From: Agrostemma githago
Taxonomy: Eukaryota > Streptophyta > Magnoliopsida > Caryophyllales > Caryophyllaceae
Reading direction: 5' to 3'
Assembly (NCBI GenBank): GCA_958450325.1
Contig: OY288242.1
Span: 27,534,474 to 27,598,473 of the forward strand
DNA: 64,000 nt
Shown here: positions 1 through 12,119 of the stretch, in pieces
How the letters are laid out: each line of letters opens with the position of its first letter
How positions within the stretch are numbered: position 1 is the stretch's first letter
Program-made: the position numbers and the translations under genes
The notes under the pieces: generated by a model
Seen by the model: only the letters and a program-made list of their open reading frames with translations
What the model was told of the DNA's origin: nothing
Databases searched by the model: none

Positions 1-6
1 CCCGGG

Positions 7-3000
7 TGTAACACCAGCTATTTTTTCCTAGCAATTTTTATCCTTACCGTTATGACTTCGTCATAACTCTGTCACTTTTCGGCTCTATGTTTCATCATTT
101 TTTTTCCAAGCTTTATTTTCATTTTTGAGTCTAATGATACTTATTTTTATTTTTGAATATTTTAATTCTTTTAAATCTATTTAATTGATTTTCTTCGTAA
201 ACTAATTATTTTTCCGCGAGGAATTCTACTTCTCTACGAATTAACGTTTTAAAGCTCGGATTTAAGTTATTTCTTTTCCTACTAATGTATAAATATATTT
301 ATATAATATTTTCAACTAATAATTATTTTTATTTACGGAAATTTAGCCATTAAAGATTTTATTACGAAGTTTCGTAAATAATTGTTTTCTAACGCGAGGT
401 TTACTCGAATTGCTTTAAAATACCTTTAACGATTTAACGATTTTTTTTTATCAACTTACAAATTATTTGGGACTTTTTTCTCATGTGTTGGACCGACACG
501 CCTCCTTGTCACACCCTTACTACGTTTTTCTTTATACGTTTCGTTTTATTATGTTAAAACGTAAAGATAATGCTTTTCTTACCCGTTTATTTGACAAATT
601 ATTGAACAAACTTTTCATACTCCCCTTCCTCTCTTTTGGACAGCTTTATGAAGGGAGTGTAGCATAGTTTTCATCAAAAGTTTTATTAACATTCATGTTT
701 AAAACCATCCATTTCCCATTCATTCATTTTGCTAATTAAACGACAAAAAATTCCTTCATTCTTCTCTCTTAGCCATGGCATGCAGCAGCCTCTCAAGGCT
801 AATTCTTGTCTCAAATCGAGTCATAATCATCTCGTTTTCATCATCGAATTAATCGTTATTCCGATCCCTTCGTTAAGGTAATAATCGATGTTATTTTCGA
901 TCGTTATTTACCTTAATTCTTTTAGTTTTTCTTATGATATTTTTTGCACCATGCTTTTCTTGTGTTGAAGGATTTTTGAGTGATCCCGAAGCCGACGAAT
1001 TTATAATCGACTCGAATTTGGGTTAGAGGTAACGTCGATGTTACTCGGTATTTCATGATTTTATTTGTGTAATTGCATGTATATTTTTATATTTCATTTT
1101 TGACAATATATGTATGTCTTATAATCTGGAAAAAATTTTAAAGTTGAAAATTTGCATGTTTCGATATTTTTATCACTTTTACGAGATTAACGATTAAATT
1201 GTTATATTAATTTGTAAAATCGTAATAATCGGCCTAAACATGTAATATATGTTTATATTCTGGAAAAATGTTGTTTTTGATGATTTTTAATAATTTAGTA
1301 TTTTTCTGATATTTTTGATATCGATTATTGAATTATTACCGTTATCGGACAAAAACGATTAAAAGCCGATTTTTAGTTCTAGTACCTAAACATGTTATTT
1401 TAATCTGATTTTTGACGAGGTGAAACTTTCTGATGAAATAGAATTTTCTGAATTGTTTCATAATTTTTCGGAATTGTTAAGGGATGAATTAATTAATCAC
1501 TTTAAATCATCGTTTATCGTTAAAACCGTGTTTGTCGTTTAAATTCTCGATTTCTGGTCGTTGGTTTAAATCTGGAAAAATTATGATTCTGATGGTTTCT
1601 TAATAAAATGTATTTTTATGATTTTTAGTGCTTTAATAAAATGTTAGGAACGATAAGTTTTATTAATGGAATCGTTAATTGCGAAAACGGGTTTTAAAGA
1701 CGGTTTTGATGGGATTTATTAAAGCTGGAATTTTATAAATCTTGAAAAATAGTATTTTCTGGAAAATCATGATTTTTAATCTTAATAATAATTTTCTGAT
1801 ATTAATACTTAAATCGTTTTGTAATTACTATTTTTATTAATCGTTATTGTCGAGATTAGCGATTAACGAGAAAACGCTTTAAAAACCGAGTTTTAGGATT
1901 CTTGAAAATTTTCAATTCTGGACCGAATGTCCATAAATATCTTTTAGCTATTTTACGTAATTTTTGTACTATTTATTAAAGTGTTTAATTAATAAGTATT
2001 GATTTTTGGACAAATTATGATTTATCGTTAAAATGCTTCGTCTTACCTAAAAGAATTATTTTTTTTCAGCTATTTTGAAAATATTCAAATCTGAAAGATT
2101 TAGAGTTAAATCATCCCTTAACATATTCTAAATATATTCAATGGTTTAATTAAATAAAGGACGTTAAAAGATTTAATTTGACATTTGCCGTAAAATCCTA
2201 TTTGTAATTGTATTGTCGTAACTAATAATAATTAGGCAATTTTAGCTTTGTAAATTTTGAAAACACCCTGATTAGTATTATTAAAAATTTTAAGACATTT
2301 TTAATCATTTTATACACTTGTACGATATTTCAATAACTTCATAAACTCAAATGTTCTTACTTTAATAATTAATATCGTTAAGGCCGAAAGTATTAGTTTT
2401 ATAAATCTATATCGTTTTCTAAAAATTGGTATTAGTATGAACTAATATTTTCACTATTTTGATATAATGCTATTTTAGTAAAGTTTCTAAAAATAGAATT
2501 TTCCTAAAATAGAAAGTTTCCTCTTTTAGAATGTAAATGTTTACTTCTTTTATCCTCATATTATTTATATTGATTATATCTTTTGAATATCGATAATGGC
2601 TTTGTTTTGGAGTTATGGAATAAGTACAAGTGTGAGGTTAGAGTAATATATTCTAGGGTTTACGGTTTTGCCATCAACTATAAGGCTAGTGTATCAGGAA
2701 TCGGTACATTGGTTGTTGAACTGGGTGACAGGTATCCCGGGAGTTTTGTACATTTTGACCTTATGCTTAGGCCTCGCAGTAAGTCGCCGTCATAAGTTGA
2801 ACTGGGTGACAGGTAATCTCAGGAGGGGTGTGCATTATCTTAAACTAGGGCCACGCATTTATAAGTCGCCGCTCTATTATGGTTGAGTAGCCTAGTTAGA
2901 GACCGAAGTTTGATTTGTTTGAACTAAGTTCTCGATTTTAGTATTCTCCTAGTGAAAGTCTAGCCGTCTACACTACTCCTATCTATAACGCCATTTTGAA

Positions 3001-3513
3001 TATTTTTATTATTAACGATATAATTTGGTTGCAGGTTGGCAAATGTTTTATGTTTTCTTCGGAAAACACATTTTTATTATATTGTTTTGATACGTGAAGT
3101 TTTTCACTGAAAGTTTATTTTTATTATAATGTGTTTTACTGTTTTCCATTTTTACTATTTTTCTATAATAGTAATTACAGTTTTAAAATCCTGTTATACG
3201 GCTGGGAGAACGTTGACATTTCTCCCCACTGATTGCGGCTGTTATGTTTTTAACATGGCAGGTATATGTGTTTTCCTTCGGGTGGGCTAGCGAGCAGTTA
3301 TGGATCCTGCTTGTTTTAATCAGATCACTGTATTATGGATTGTTAAAACCCTTTTTATGGATTTTATTTATTTATTTTATAGCCATTTTTATTTTATGGC
3401 TTATGTATTGACTTACCATTTTTATTTAATCATGACATAGCTGCAGTGTGTTATAATCCCACTTCTACCGTGTCTCCGCCACTTTATTGCGTTAGAATTT
3501 CTAGGGGATTACA
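7..3513 (+). mobile_element. Solo LTR, family A (large LTR, possibly Tekay/Del-like)
   Basis: This segment begins TGTAACACC and ends GGATTACA, the TG...CA form with short inverted ends. It is flanked by the exact 5-bp duplication CCGGG (2-6 and 3514-3518), so it is an insertion reduced to one LTR by recombination. A second copy of the same family lies at 12120-15900. The sequence is very AT-rich and has no long reading frame. At about 2718-2880 there is a diverged tandem repeat of period 81 bp starting GAACTGGGTGACAGG; both LTR copies have it. Assignment to the Tekay/Del chromoviruses rests only on the large LTR and the TGTAAC start; no internal coding region of this family is in the window. 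Confidence 0.85.
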
Positions 3514-3518
3514 CCGGG

Positions 3519-4215
3519 ATCGAGCTAGCATCACACTCCGGTCCTATACACGAATGTGTATCAAAGCCTTCGTCCTCCAATCAATATACAATACAACGTG
3601 GACTTGATCGGAGTTTATCCAATAGTTCAATTTACGGTTTCAATTTGTGTCGTCTATTTAAGACTCCGTTCATAGTCCATATTTACAGTTGCTAATCAAA
3701 TTATTATATTTTTGCTTGTTGTAATTTGTAATTTATTTACGAGCTTTATTTTTTGTGTTTGTCATTTATCGCTTTTAAATGAACATCATATGCTAAACCA
3801 CTTCGACATAAACCGAGATGCATTAAACGACGTAGCAACACGTATTATATTCATGTATCGTAAAACAATGTTCGCATAACATTTCACCGAATTACTAGCG
3901 CGCGTATCAATCGATATCTTAGTAGAGGCTGCTATGTGCGGGCGGGATTGGGTGTCCTTTGTGGGCTTCCCAACACGAACCCTCACCCCTTACTCGCAAC
4001 AATTGGTTTCTGGATGCCCGAAACCGTTGGCAACGAGAGTCATTCGATGCACGATACCTGATAACTCAGCGTCGGTATATTAATGCAACGTAACGAACCC
4101 AACAAGCTCTAGTACTAAAGCGGGTCGTGCTTTCTGCACGATACGCCCAAGTATAGAGTGGGTCCGAACTCCCATAAAGTTCGGTGGCGAATCCTATTTC
4201 GATTTAAATTTCGAC
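3519..4215 (+). mobile_element. Ogre-like LTR fragment, left part
   Basis: This stretch is similar to the reverse complement of the Ogre-like LTR at 53940-56656, mainly its part around 54030-54560. Shared blocks include a run near 3885-3990 (ACTAGCGCGCGTATCAATCG, then GGGCGGGATTGGGTGTCC) and GTTCGGTGGCGAATCC near 4180. It therefore lies in plus orientation. It is interrupted near 4215-4250 by an Athila-type LTR and resumes near 6190. The start at 3519 follows directly from the CCGGG duplication of the solo LTR, so that LTR inserted into this element. There is no coding content. Confidence 0.6.
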
Positions 4216-4249
4216 AAGATAATCATCTCATCACAAGAACATACCGCCG

Positions 4250-6185
4250 CTATTGTGTGCTAAATTTAGACCGTTTTTCCTCTCATTTAGACCCATTTTT
4301 TCCTCGTTTTGCAAGATTAGAGTGCGATTATCGCCCAATTTTGAGTATTTATCATATTAGGGTCCCTCTTGTGCGTTTTCCGTGTTTTTGGTAGTTTTTC
4401 TATCATATTTGATAGGTTTTGGTACCAAAACCATAATCGAGCTTCCACGAGCACAAGAGAGAGAAATGTCGTCCGAAAAGCAAAACACAAAAATTAAAGT
4501 TCAAAGCCATCCAATCATACGATGAAGAATGAGACAAGAAAAGAGGCCAGAAAATGACCGGGTGAATATTTCACCCGATGAAAAACCACTGGGCGAAGTT
4601 TCGCCCGACGGTAAATTTGCCTCCCTGAAGATTTTCAAAGAGCTTCTCCACCGGGCGAAATGACCGGGCAAAACTTTCACCCACCGGGTGAAGTTTCGCC
4701 CGACAGTAAAAGGGTCCAAAAAAGCAAAACTGGAAGAATTCCACCGGGTGAAGTTTCACCCGGCGTTATTGGTCCGTGTACGACGGGGTAGAGTTCCACC
4801 TCATGAATATTTAAAGGGTGATTGTCTCACTAATTGAGCAAAAGGTTGGATTTGGGCTTTGGGTTAAGGATCCATTAAGGTATATATATATATATATATG
4901 TGTAAAACCTAGCTAGTTGCCTAAGCTATCACATTAGACTATCCATTATCTCACCATTAGTAGATCATTCTAGTAGTAATTTAGTAATTCTCTACAATTC
5001 TAGCAGCTTAGGTAGTAATCAAGTAATTGATCTTCATAGTTTTCATCATCAATTATCTAGATTTACATTCAAGCTTTGTAGAATTCAAGTTTTTATTGAG
5101 ATTTTTGGAGATTATTGAGGGATTAGTGACAAATCCGTTATCGTGTTCATCAAGCTTCATTTTTTATTTATACAATCTTCTTATTTATTGTTGATCTTCA
5201 TAGTTGGTATATTTCTCTTCACTCTCTAATCTCTAGTTAGTTTTATTTTGTTCTTTCAATATTGTTCATTTTATTGTTCTTTCATTATTGTTTTGTTTTG
5301 ATCATATTAATTTATGTTATTTTAGATCGTTTTATGTTTCATTTTGTTAATTGTTATTTTGATCATCTTTGTGTTTTTAATTTTTCTAGATCTAATTTAT
5401 GTTGTTCTAGATTATTTCCTAGTTTATTTTGTTGATTACAATTTCTTTCATAGTTTTGTGGTTAATTTATTAGATCGCAATTTCCTTATTGTTTTGTTGT
5501 TATTTTCTTTAGATTTAGTTATTATGCATGCTGTAGTTATTTTCTCCTTTGTTAATGTTTTGTTGTTTTCCATTATAAGTAGTGAGTAGATTTCTTATTG
5601 GGGGTTTGGGGATGAGGACCTTGGATAATTTGATTGAGGGATTTTGGTGGGTTGCTTGCTTGTTGGTTTATCTTGTTTATGGTTGTTGTGTCATTGTTGT
5701 TTTAGTCCGGCCAACAAGACCAACCTTGACTCATTTCTATCAATATGGGGAAACTCGGGGTAGAAATTACCTTAACTTTAGACTTACCCTTCTTCGCCGC
5801 GAAAGCGGGTTTTTAGGTGGGTTGGCAGAAGAAACCGAAAGGTGGCAATCTCCCTTTATCGATGTTGCGACTAACCCGATTCCGAGACTCTTAGACCCCA
5901 ATTTCCGAGACTCATAGACCCCAATTTCCGAATCCCGACTTCACCCTAACACCTTTTCCTAGATTGATCATCACTTGTCATTTCTATTGTTATTTCTCTT
6001 GTTATTTAATTTTCGTCTTTTACTGCATTTCTAGCATAGACTCGACCTTTTAAACCCCTCTCTAAATCCCAAACACGCTGTTTTTTACTCAATATCGTTC
6101 TGTTCCCTGCGGACTGACCTCGACTTATAATGAATACACTAGTTGTTTTTGGGTTTTTGCGAGTCTATAAGTATTGTTTGATCCC
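4250..6185 (+). mobile_element. Athila-type LTR (same family as the LTR starting at 35126)
   Basis: The start (TGTGTGCTAAATTTAG near 4252) and the following 150 bp match the start of the LTR at 35126 (TGTGTGGCTAATTTCGCCC), including the TGCGATTATC and TGAGTATTT blocks. The 3' part (5575-6180) matches 48595-49130, including the 'AATATGGGGAAACTCGGGGTA' region near 5742. Internally there is an array of CGGGTGAAGTTTCACCCG-type palindromes (4557-4765) and a TATA tract (4881-4900). Exact ends and a TSD are not convincing: TATTG occurs near both ends, but the right end does not match the expected LTR terminus. It could be a truncated solo LTR. Confidence 0.6.
4557..4900 (+). promoter_or_regulatory. 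U3 palindrome array followed by TATA tract
   Basis: Five to six copies of an inverted motif of the type CGGGTGAA-GT-TTCACCCG or its CGGGCGAA variant lie between 4557 and 4765. A 20-bp TA tract at 4881-4900 follows about 115 bp downstream and is the likely TATA region of this LTR. The same order is found in the split LTR 35126-49149 once element F is ignored. An LTR-promoter role is inferred from position. Confidence 0.55.
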
Positions 6186-6189
6186 CCGT

Positions 6190-6285
6190 CCTTCGCTAAA
6201 CGACCAATCCGATTGGGGCACGATCAGCCGCCCAAACCCGTGCGTGGCCGCATTGGGATGGACCTATGTCATGTCCAAAATGATT
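6190..6285 (+). mobile_element. Ogre-like LTR fragment, right end
   Basis: The segment with AAACCCGTGCGTGGCCGC and GGACCTATGTCATGTCC matches the reverse complement of 53940-53990, the 3' end of the Ogre-like LTR. It continues the fragment broken near 4215. The primer-binding site that normally follows this LTR end is absent here. Confidence 0.55.
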
Positions 6286-6489
6286 TAATAATATTAAATC
6301 AAAGGACTCGGGTATACAGGGCATCTTACCCTTACCCTTGTATTTTGCCTCTTTAGCCGTCCACTAACGACGAGACGGAGGCGGGCGTTCCTGAATCACT
6401 ACAGGAACTTACTTTCCCCGGACTCGTTTCTTTGAGTGCCGGTCTTTGGCCACATTAATCGGTCCAAGTTGGGCCTTCACGTGCTCAGG
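6286..6489. other. Unassigned spacer
   Basis: About 200 bp with no recognisable coding sequence, LTR end or repeat. It separates the LTR fragment from the integrase pseudogene of element D. Confidence 0.4.
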
Positions 6490-6494
6490 AAACA

Positions 6495-7916
6495 ATGAGA
6501 GATGAGGCCTTGATGGCCATTGAAACTATTACACCTTGGTATGCCGATATCGTCAATTTCATAGTGTCTCTTTTTATTCCGGACGATTATTCCAAGCAAG
6601 AGAGGAAGAAACAACATTATGAAGCCCGACGCTATTATTGGGATGAGCCCTCTTTGTTCCGCCGTTGTATGGATGGAATCTATCGACGATGTGTGACGGC
6701 CGACGAAGGATTTGATATTGTGAAGCACCTTCACTTGACACCTTATGGTGGACACTTGGCCAACCAAAAGACAATTTTCAAGGTTCTCCAAAGCGGGTTT
6801 TGGAGGCCTTCCTTTTTTAAAGATATTAGAGGTTTCATTCTCACATGCGATGCTTGCCAAACAAGTGGCAACATAACAAGAAGAAATTAGATGCCCTTTC
6901 AACCTATCTTGGAAATTGAATTGTTCGATGTTTGGGGTATTGATTTCATGGGTCCGTTCACATCCTCTTTTGGCAACAAATACATCTTAATCAAGGGTGA
7001 TTAAGTCTCAAAGTGGATCGAGGTCGTATCTTCTCCTACCAATGACTCCAAGGTTGTAATCAAGCTTTTCAAGAATGTAATTTTCCCGAGATTCGTTATG
7101 CCTAGAGCCATAACTAGCAATGGAGGCTCTCATTTTAGGAAAGATACCTTTGAACACCTTCTTAGGAAATATGGTATCACTCACAAGATGTCCCTAGCCT
7201 ACCACCCTCAATCAAATGGGCAAGTCGAGATCTCCAACCGTCAAATCAAAGGAATTTTGGAAAAAGTTTTGAATACACACCGAAAGGATTGGTCATTGAA
7301 ATTGAATGACACCCTTTGGGCATTGAGAACGGCCTACAAAGCGCCGATCGAAACCACTACTTATCGTCTTGTGTATGGTAAAGGTTATCATTTACCGGTG
7401 GAATTAGAACACAAAGCCAAATGGGCTATCAAAGAGTTAAACTTCGACAAGAATGTTGTTGGAAATAACCGCCTTCTCCAACAACAAGAATTGGAAGAAC
7501 AACGACTTGAAGCCTATGAAAATTCGAAGATTTACAAGGAGCAAACACGCAAATGGCACGATTCTCAAATACTTTATAAGGACTTCTCCGTTGGTGATAA
7601 GGTATTACTTTTCAACTCTCGTTTTAATGTTTTCCCCGGTAAGTTGAAATTGAAATGGTCGGGTCCATTCGAAGTTACCAAGGTGCAACCATATGGATCA
7701 ATAGAGATATCAAGCCCGGAAACCGGGAAATTTATGGTCAATAGGCAACGTTTGAAGATTTATCATCCCGGTCACGTTCGTAAGACCTTTGTTATCGTGA
7801 AACTTGGGGAGCGTTATTTGACCCTTTCTCAAAATGAAGTAGGTTTGGTGGTAGCCTCAACAACCACCTTGTATATATGTATCATATTCTTTGAGTTGTT
7901 CATTTTGTTAGTTTGA
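6495..7916 (+). pseudogene. Athila-type integrase pseudogene (element D)
   Basis: This is the C-terminal part of a Ty3/gypsy pol polyprotein. It begins with a short remnant near the RNase H/integrase boundary, then the HHCC zinc-binding region (YGGHLANQKTIFKVLQSGF, then CDACQTSGN), the integrase core (WGIDFMGPF at about 6930, SNGGSHF at 7116, the E in GQVEISNRQ at about 7220) and a C-terminal domain with KLKLKWSGPFEV. All lie in one frame, interrupted by TAG at 6888-6890 and TAA at 7002-7004. The second catalytic Asp is replaced by Asn (codon 7119-7121; the family has SDGGSHF). Reverse transcriptase and gag are absent upstream, so the element is truncated on its left. ATG 7098 is only an internal methionine. 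The product would be inactive. Confidence 0.9.
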
Positions 7917-8121
7917 GAAAAATGGATGAACTTGGATTTCGCAATGGAGCATTTATGTTGATGAAGATCAAGCTTTTGGAGAAGTTATGGAGCCTAAATT
8001 GAAGACCACAAGCATATTTGTGGGAGAAATTGATTACCTAATGTGAGATGTGTCGTTATTCGAATCTCTAGGTGATTATCGAAGAGCCATGAAATGGTAA
8101 GGCGGAAAAATGAAGCTTACA

Positions 8122-8475
8122 AGACCGTCGGGCAAAACTTCTCCCGGTGAGATTATCGATGGTTTTTGTCGGGTGAAGTTTCACCCGGTGGAATTTTTGC
8201 CACGCCATGGGACCTGCTGAAATTTTTCCGTCGGGTGAAACTTCACCGGATGAGGTCACGACCAGGCGAAACTTCGCCGTACGAAAAAAATCCCAGAATT
8301 GCTAAATTTGCCTGAATTGACGAGTTACTGTCGGGCGAAATTTCGCCCGATGAGATTTTCACCAGGTGAAACTTCACCCGGTGGAAAATGTTCGCGGAAG
8401 TGATTTTCACGACGAAAATCCGTCGGGTGAAACTTCACCCGATGCTGGTTGACGGGTGAAACTTCACCCGACGAC
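8122..8475 (+). promoter_or_regulatory. Internal palindrome array between integrase and ORF-1
   Basis: About eight copies of the motif seen in this family's LTR (for example CGGGTGAAACTTCACCCG near 8430 and 8455, CGGGCGAAATTTCGCCCG near 8334) occupy the gap between integrase and the env-like ORF-1. AT-rich leader sequence follows, with TATA-like TTTATTTATATC near 8620 and then the ORF-1 ATG at 8846. The layout suggests an internal promoter or RNA-structural region for ORF-1; both are inferences. Confidence 0.5.
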
Positions 8476-8845
8476 ATGGAGCACTCACCTATACCCTATT
8501 TACTCACTACACTATCAATTCCCTCCTTCACAAATACCCCACATAACTTTCCCTCCAAAACATTTACACCAAATTTTTACTAATCTAATTTAAAACTTTC
8601 TTTTCCCTCCTCAACTACCTTTATTTATATCACCTTTTACCTCACTCTTCATTCCACCTTTTCACCCCTCATAAAATCATCAAACCACCACCTTCCATAC
8701 CCCAACCTCATTCATATATCCATTCCATTTCATCTTTGGTGATTATTTTTGGGTTCTTGAAGAGGTCAAGCAAAGTTTTTGGGATTATTTTTGCAAGGAT
8801 ATTATTATGTAGACAAGAGCAAGATGAGCCGCTCGAAAGAAAGGT

Positions 8846-10006
8846 ATGGCTTCGTCTTCTAAATCTCCTAAATGTTCTACATCTTTTAAGTCTTCTAAGC
8901 CTAAATATCTACCTTGTCTTAATACCCCTCTAGCTCGAACCTTCTCTGAAAAGACCTTTTAGAGTACTAGGTGGCCTTGTCTCCACACAATGACCAATTT
9001 AAGAATAGTTGACGATATTAAAGAGTTATCGTCAAGGACCGGAACTAGTGGACTCCTTAGCCTTGCGGCTTCTACATACAAAGACCTTACTTGTTAGTTC
9101 CTAGGAACTTTTACCATTGACAATCCGACCACACCAAGAGCGATTAAATTTAGACTATTCGGTAAACCCCATTGTTTGACTATTTCCGAGTTTGGCTTAG
9201 CTTTAGGCTTACCCACATCGGGTACCAGACTTAGTAAACCCCCGAGCAATTTACAAGCTAGTGTGTCTAGAAGAGATCTTTAGAAGCGCATATCACGCTG
9301 TCAAAGAGATTACGAGGCTAATTCATCCTCTGTCTTCGAAATCCGTAAACCAGCAATTCGTTACTTCTCTGAGATGCTCTCCCATAGTTTGTTACCCTCG
9401 ACCGATAATATTTATAATCTTGATATTTGTGTCTTGCAATTAATTTGTGACTCTTTGCTCGGTAACCCTAACCCCTTAGACCTACCACCTGTCGTGGCGT
9501 TGCATTTCCTCCATATTATTGTCGCCCAACGCCCCTTTGTTTATTGTGGAGGTCTTGTGACTATAATTGCGACAGAATTGGGTTATTCGACCGACCACCT
9601 TACCCCACTTGATAATTTCATTTCGCTCGACGAGGCTTATTTTCCGACTTGGATCTTTCATGTACCCCACCAACTCCTCGTCCACATTAGCCATGGAAAA
9701 GATTTAATTGTTCCCAATGCACACCGAACCACTATCTTTATTCACTACAATTGGGACCTACCTTTAGGACTCGACGAATTTCGAGTGACCACGACTGAGT
9801 CGGGATGAAGGGGAGTTTGGGAGTATGCGCACTACACTTTGCCCGAAGGTCGTATGATCTACGACCTTTTTGAGATATAACCCGACTATGCCCTTTCTCT
9901 TAGTGACGGTCCAGAGGAGTTTTCTCGTGCACCATCCTCCGACGGCATACAATCCGACCCCGGGGCTCCGACGGATTCTTATGCGTCAAATGTTTACTCA
10001 ATTTAA
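8846..10006 (+). pseudogene. Athila ORF-1/env-like protein pseudogene (element D)
   Basis: One frame runs from ATG 8846 to TAA 10004-10006 but contains TAG at 8960, 9095 and 9281, TGA at 9806 and an in-frame TAA near 9877. The translation (for example IKFRLFGKPHCLTISEFGLA and LGLPTSG) resembles the ATHILA ORF-1 family, the gene found between integrase and the 3' LTR in Athila elements and often called env-like. The N-terminus is Ser/Lys-rich (MASSSKSPK). No clear signal peptide or transmembrane helix is visible, so an envelope function is not supported here. Constant phase despite five stops indicates point-mutation decay rather than rearrangement. Family assignment is by recall of the domain. 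Confidence 0.7.
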
Positions 10007-10231
10007 ACCCTCTCCCGGAGTCGGTCGGTAGTGTGTGTATGTGTTGTGTATATGTGTGTGGGTTGTGTCGGTGAGTCTTTAATCATCTATAGTTGCATGT
10101 CCTTGGGTTAATTTCGTTCCTTGTTCCATTTATTACCATGATCGTTGTGATTGTTGCGGCCAAAAATTGCAAGCTGTCCCACTGTCTGAATGTTGCGGCC
10201 GAAGTGGCCTTGGTTTTGCTCCCAGTCTTTA

Positions 10232-10438
10232 GGCGACGTGATTACGCCATTGACTTTTTCAAAAATCCAAATTCTTTTCAATTTTCTCAAATTTTTCTTT
10301 AATCTGGGCTAGGTAACGTGACTACACCTACGCCCAGTTTTTCACCCTTTCGTTCTTTTAATTTAATTTCTCTTCTTTTATTTCATTTTCGATTTCTTAG
10401 CCACTTGGCTATGGTCTAGGTGATGTGATTACACCTAG
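10232..10438 (+). ncRNA. Three hairpins sharing one loop (element D)
   Basis: Hairpin 1 has arms GGCG (10232-10235) and CGCC (10245-10248) around loop ACGTGATTA. Hairpin 2 (10304-10337) has outer arms CTGGGC/GCCCAG and inner arms TAGGT/ACCTA around a loop containing ACGTGACTA. Hairpin 3 has arms CTAGGTG (10416-10422) and CACCTAG (10432-10438) around loop ATGTGATTA. Stems differ completely while the 9-nt loop is nearly constant. Equivalent hairpins occur in elements B and C. They are probably RNA structures of the genomic transcript; function unknown. Confidence 0.55.
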
Positions 10439-10578
10439 GTCCGCCACTCTTATACCGTTTTCTTTTCGTTTATTTCCTTTCTCCCAAAAATTTCGAAAAA
10501 ATCCAAAAACATTTGAAAAATCATAAAAATCCAAAAAGATTTTTCTTTTCCGTCTTTTTCGATCTTCTCCTACTTGTC

Positions 10579-10613
10579 CATTGAGTACAATGCACAGTTT
10601 TAGTGTGGGGGAG
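10579..10613 (+). promoter_or_regulatory. Internal hairpin plus polypurine tract (element D)
   Basis: Arms CATTG/CAATG around loop AGTA (10579-10592) are followed by AGTGTGGGGGAG (10602-10613). The same purine tract marks the 3' PPT of element B (21458-21470) and an internal site in B (23191-23203). It may be a second (central) PPT that primes plus-strand DNA synthesis, or a relic of one. Confidence 0.45.
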
Positions 10614-11057
10614 AGATCTACTTTCTATTATTTTTCTCCAAAATCTTTCAAAAAGCATAAAAATTTGAAATTTTTCAAAAACCAAAAATATTTTCACTTT
10701 CTTTTTCATTTTCTTCTCTCGTTTGTTATGTTTCATGTCCCGTGTATGGTCTTGTTTTTTTACTCTTACAGGAAACCACCACCTTGATAGCACCATCTGA
10801 AGAGATTATGAAAGCACCCCGCTTGGTAACTTCTTTCCTTCTTTCTTCATTACTTTCGTAGAGGAGTTAGGTTGTTGCTATTTGGAGGCTCCCGAAGATG
10901 AGCAGTTGATCTTGCGCTTGAATGTCGATGGAGTATGGAGTGCATGACTCTACTTATGTTTTCTCTTATTTGCCTTTTCTTTTTCGTGTGTTCCTCCTGC
11001 TTTTGTACAGTGTGTCTAGGACTAAACGTTTTCAAAAACCTGATTACAAACCTATTA

Positions 11058-11244
11058 CTCCCTCCGTTCCAATGAATTGTTTGCCTATTCCATATTGGGA
11101 CGTCTCAATGAATGGTTTGCCTTTCTATTTTAGGAATGCTTTTTATGTGTAATTTGACTCTTGGCTCCACATGTCACCTTCTAATAGGATCTCTTGCCCT
11201 TGGTGTCAAAAGCAAAGGCAAACAATTCATTGGAACGGAGGGAG
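11058..11244. mobile_element. Stowaway MITE (Tc1/mariner type), 187 bp
   Basis: The ends are perfect 28-bp inverted repeats starting CTCCCTCCGTTCC and ending GGAACGGAGGGAG. They are flanked by the TA target duplication (11056-11057 and 11245-11246). The CTCCCTCCGT terminus is diagnostic of Stowaway. It has no coding capacity and is inserted in the 3' region of element D. Confidence 0.95.
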
Positions 11245-12119
11245 TACAAGAGTTTACATTCCATGGTAGACAATCCATTGTAGATTTTGGACCTTAGTCT
11301 AGTAGAATGACTCTAAATCAATGAACTTGTTGATCCTTTAGCTTGAGTCCACCTTTTCTACTAGAGGTTTACTTCGGGGTTTGCATTTGACCACCTTGAC
11401 CACCCATGAAGGAGTTAGGCCTTGGTTCCCGCATCCCGTTTTCTAGGTGACCTTGCTCGAATAACCTTTGCACCTTTAGTCCTAATTCTTTCCGCCTTTT
11501 TGTGGGTTATCCGGGAATGGCGGCGTGCGTTCTCGATTACCTATTTTTCCTCCACCTATACATCACCACAATAAGTTTACACAAAAATAACCTCCAAGCC
11601 TGGTTTCGAACCACATCAAAGAGCCAAAAAAGGGCAAACCAAAGCGAGAGAAAAGGGCACCAAAAAAAATATGAAAAACAAGGGAGAGAAAAGGAGCTTC
11701 AAATGAAAATCATATCATCAAAAACGTCTCCTCCAAAAAAAAAGCCCTTGATCCTTTGTCACCGTGAAGTGCCTACTAGAGGACCGAGTCCCAAGGTAGG
11801 AAGATAGCAGTGATTGGTCGATCCACCAAAAATTGTAAACACTCCACCTTTTTGTTGGGACAATTTAGGAAATCCGAGTTTGGACCGACCCACTTGGCTT
11901 AGCTGAAGAGAGTGGGACTGCACCTACCTACAGTGTTGAACAAATGCATGGTTCAATTTTTCCACTCCGTTTAACGCTCCGTAATACCTCTTTAGAAGAA
12001 TAGGAGGACCTAGCTAAGTCATCAACATCTTTATTGCTTTAATGTCATAGTATTAGGCTTTGGTCCTTGTCTACGTTGGTGATCTATCTTGGAAGTTTAT
12101 GATTGTTTTAGGTAAGCAA

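Larger units (their letters stand above)
10007..12119 (+). mobile_element. Structured 3' non-coding region of element D
   Basis: This region has no credible gene. It is collinear with the reverse complement of about 23600-21780 in element B, including the hairpins at 10232-10438, the AGTGTGGGGGAG tract at 10602 and the block around 11270-11340 that matches 22580-22650. It ends where the family A LTR begins at 12120, so D's own 3' PPT and 3' LTR are missing. A Stowaway MITE sits at 11058-11244. Confidence 0.65.

Noticed and set aside
2583..2886. ORFs repeated at 14959-15262 as a possible conserved gene
   Set aside because: They lie in both copies of the family A LTR, are short, overlap each other and include a diverged tandem repeat; conservation is explained by LTR homology.
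5344..5917. Two plus-strand ORFs, one rich in Leu/Val/Phe
   Set aside because: The region is T-rich LTR sequence matching another LTR (48346-48940); the hydrophobic protein reflects base composition, not a membrane gene.
4246..6175. TATTG at both sides of the Athila-type LTR as a target-site duplication
   Set aside because: The right TATTG lies before the expected LTR end by comparison with 49105-49149, and the bases before it are not a CA terminus.
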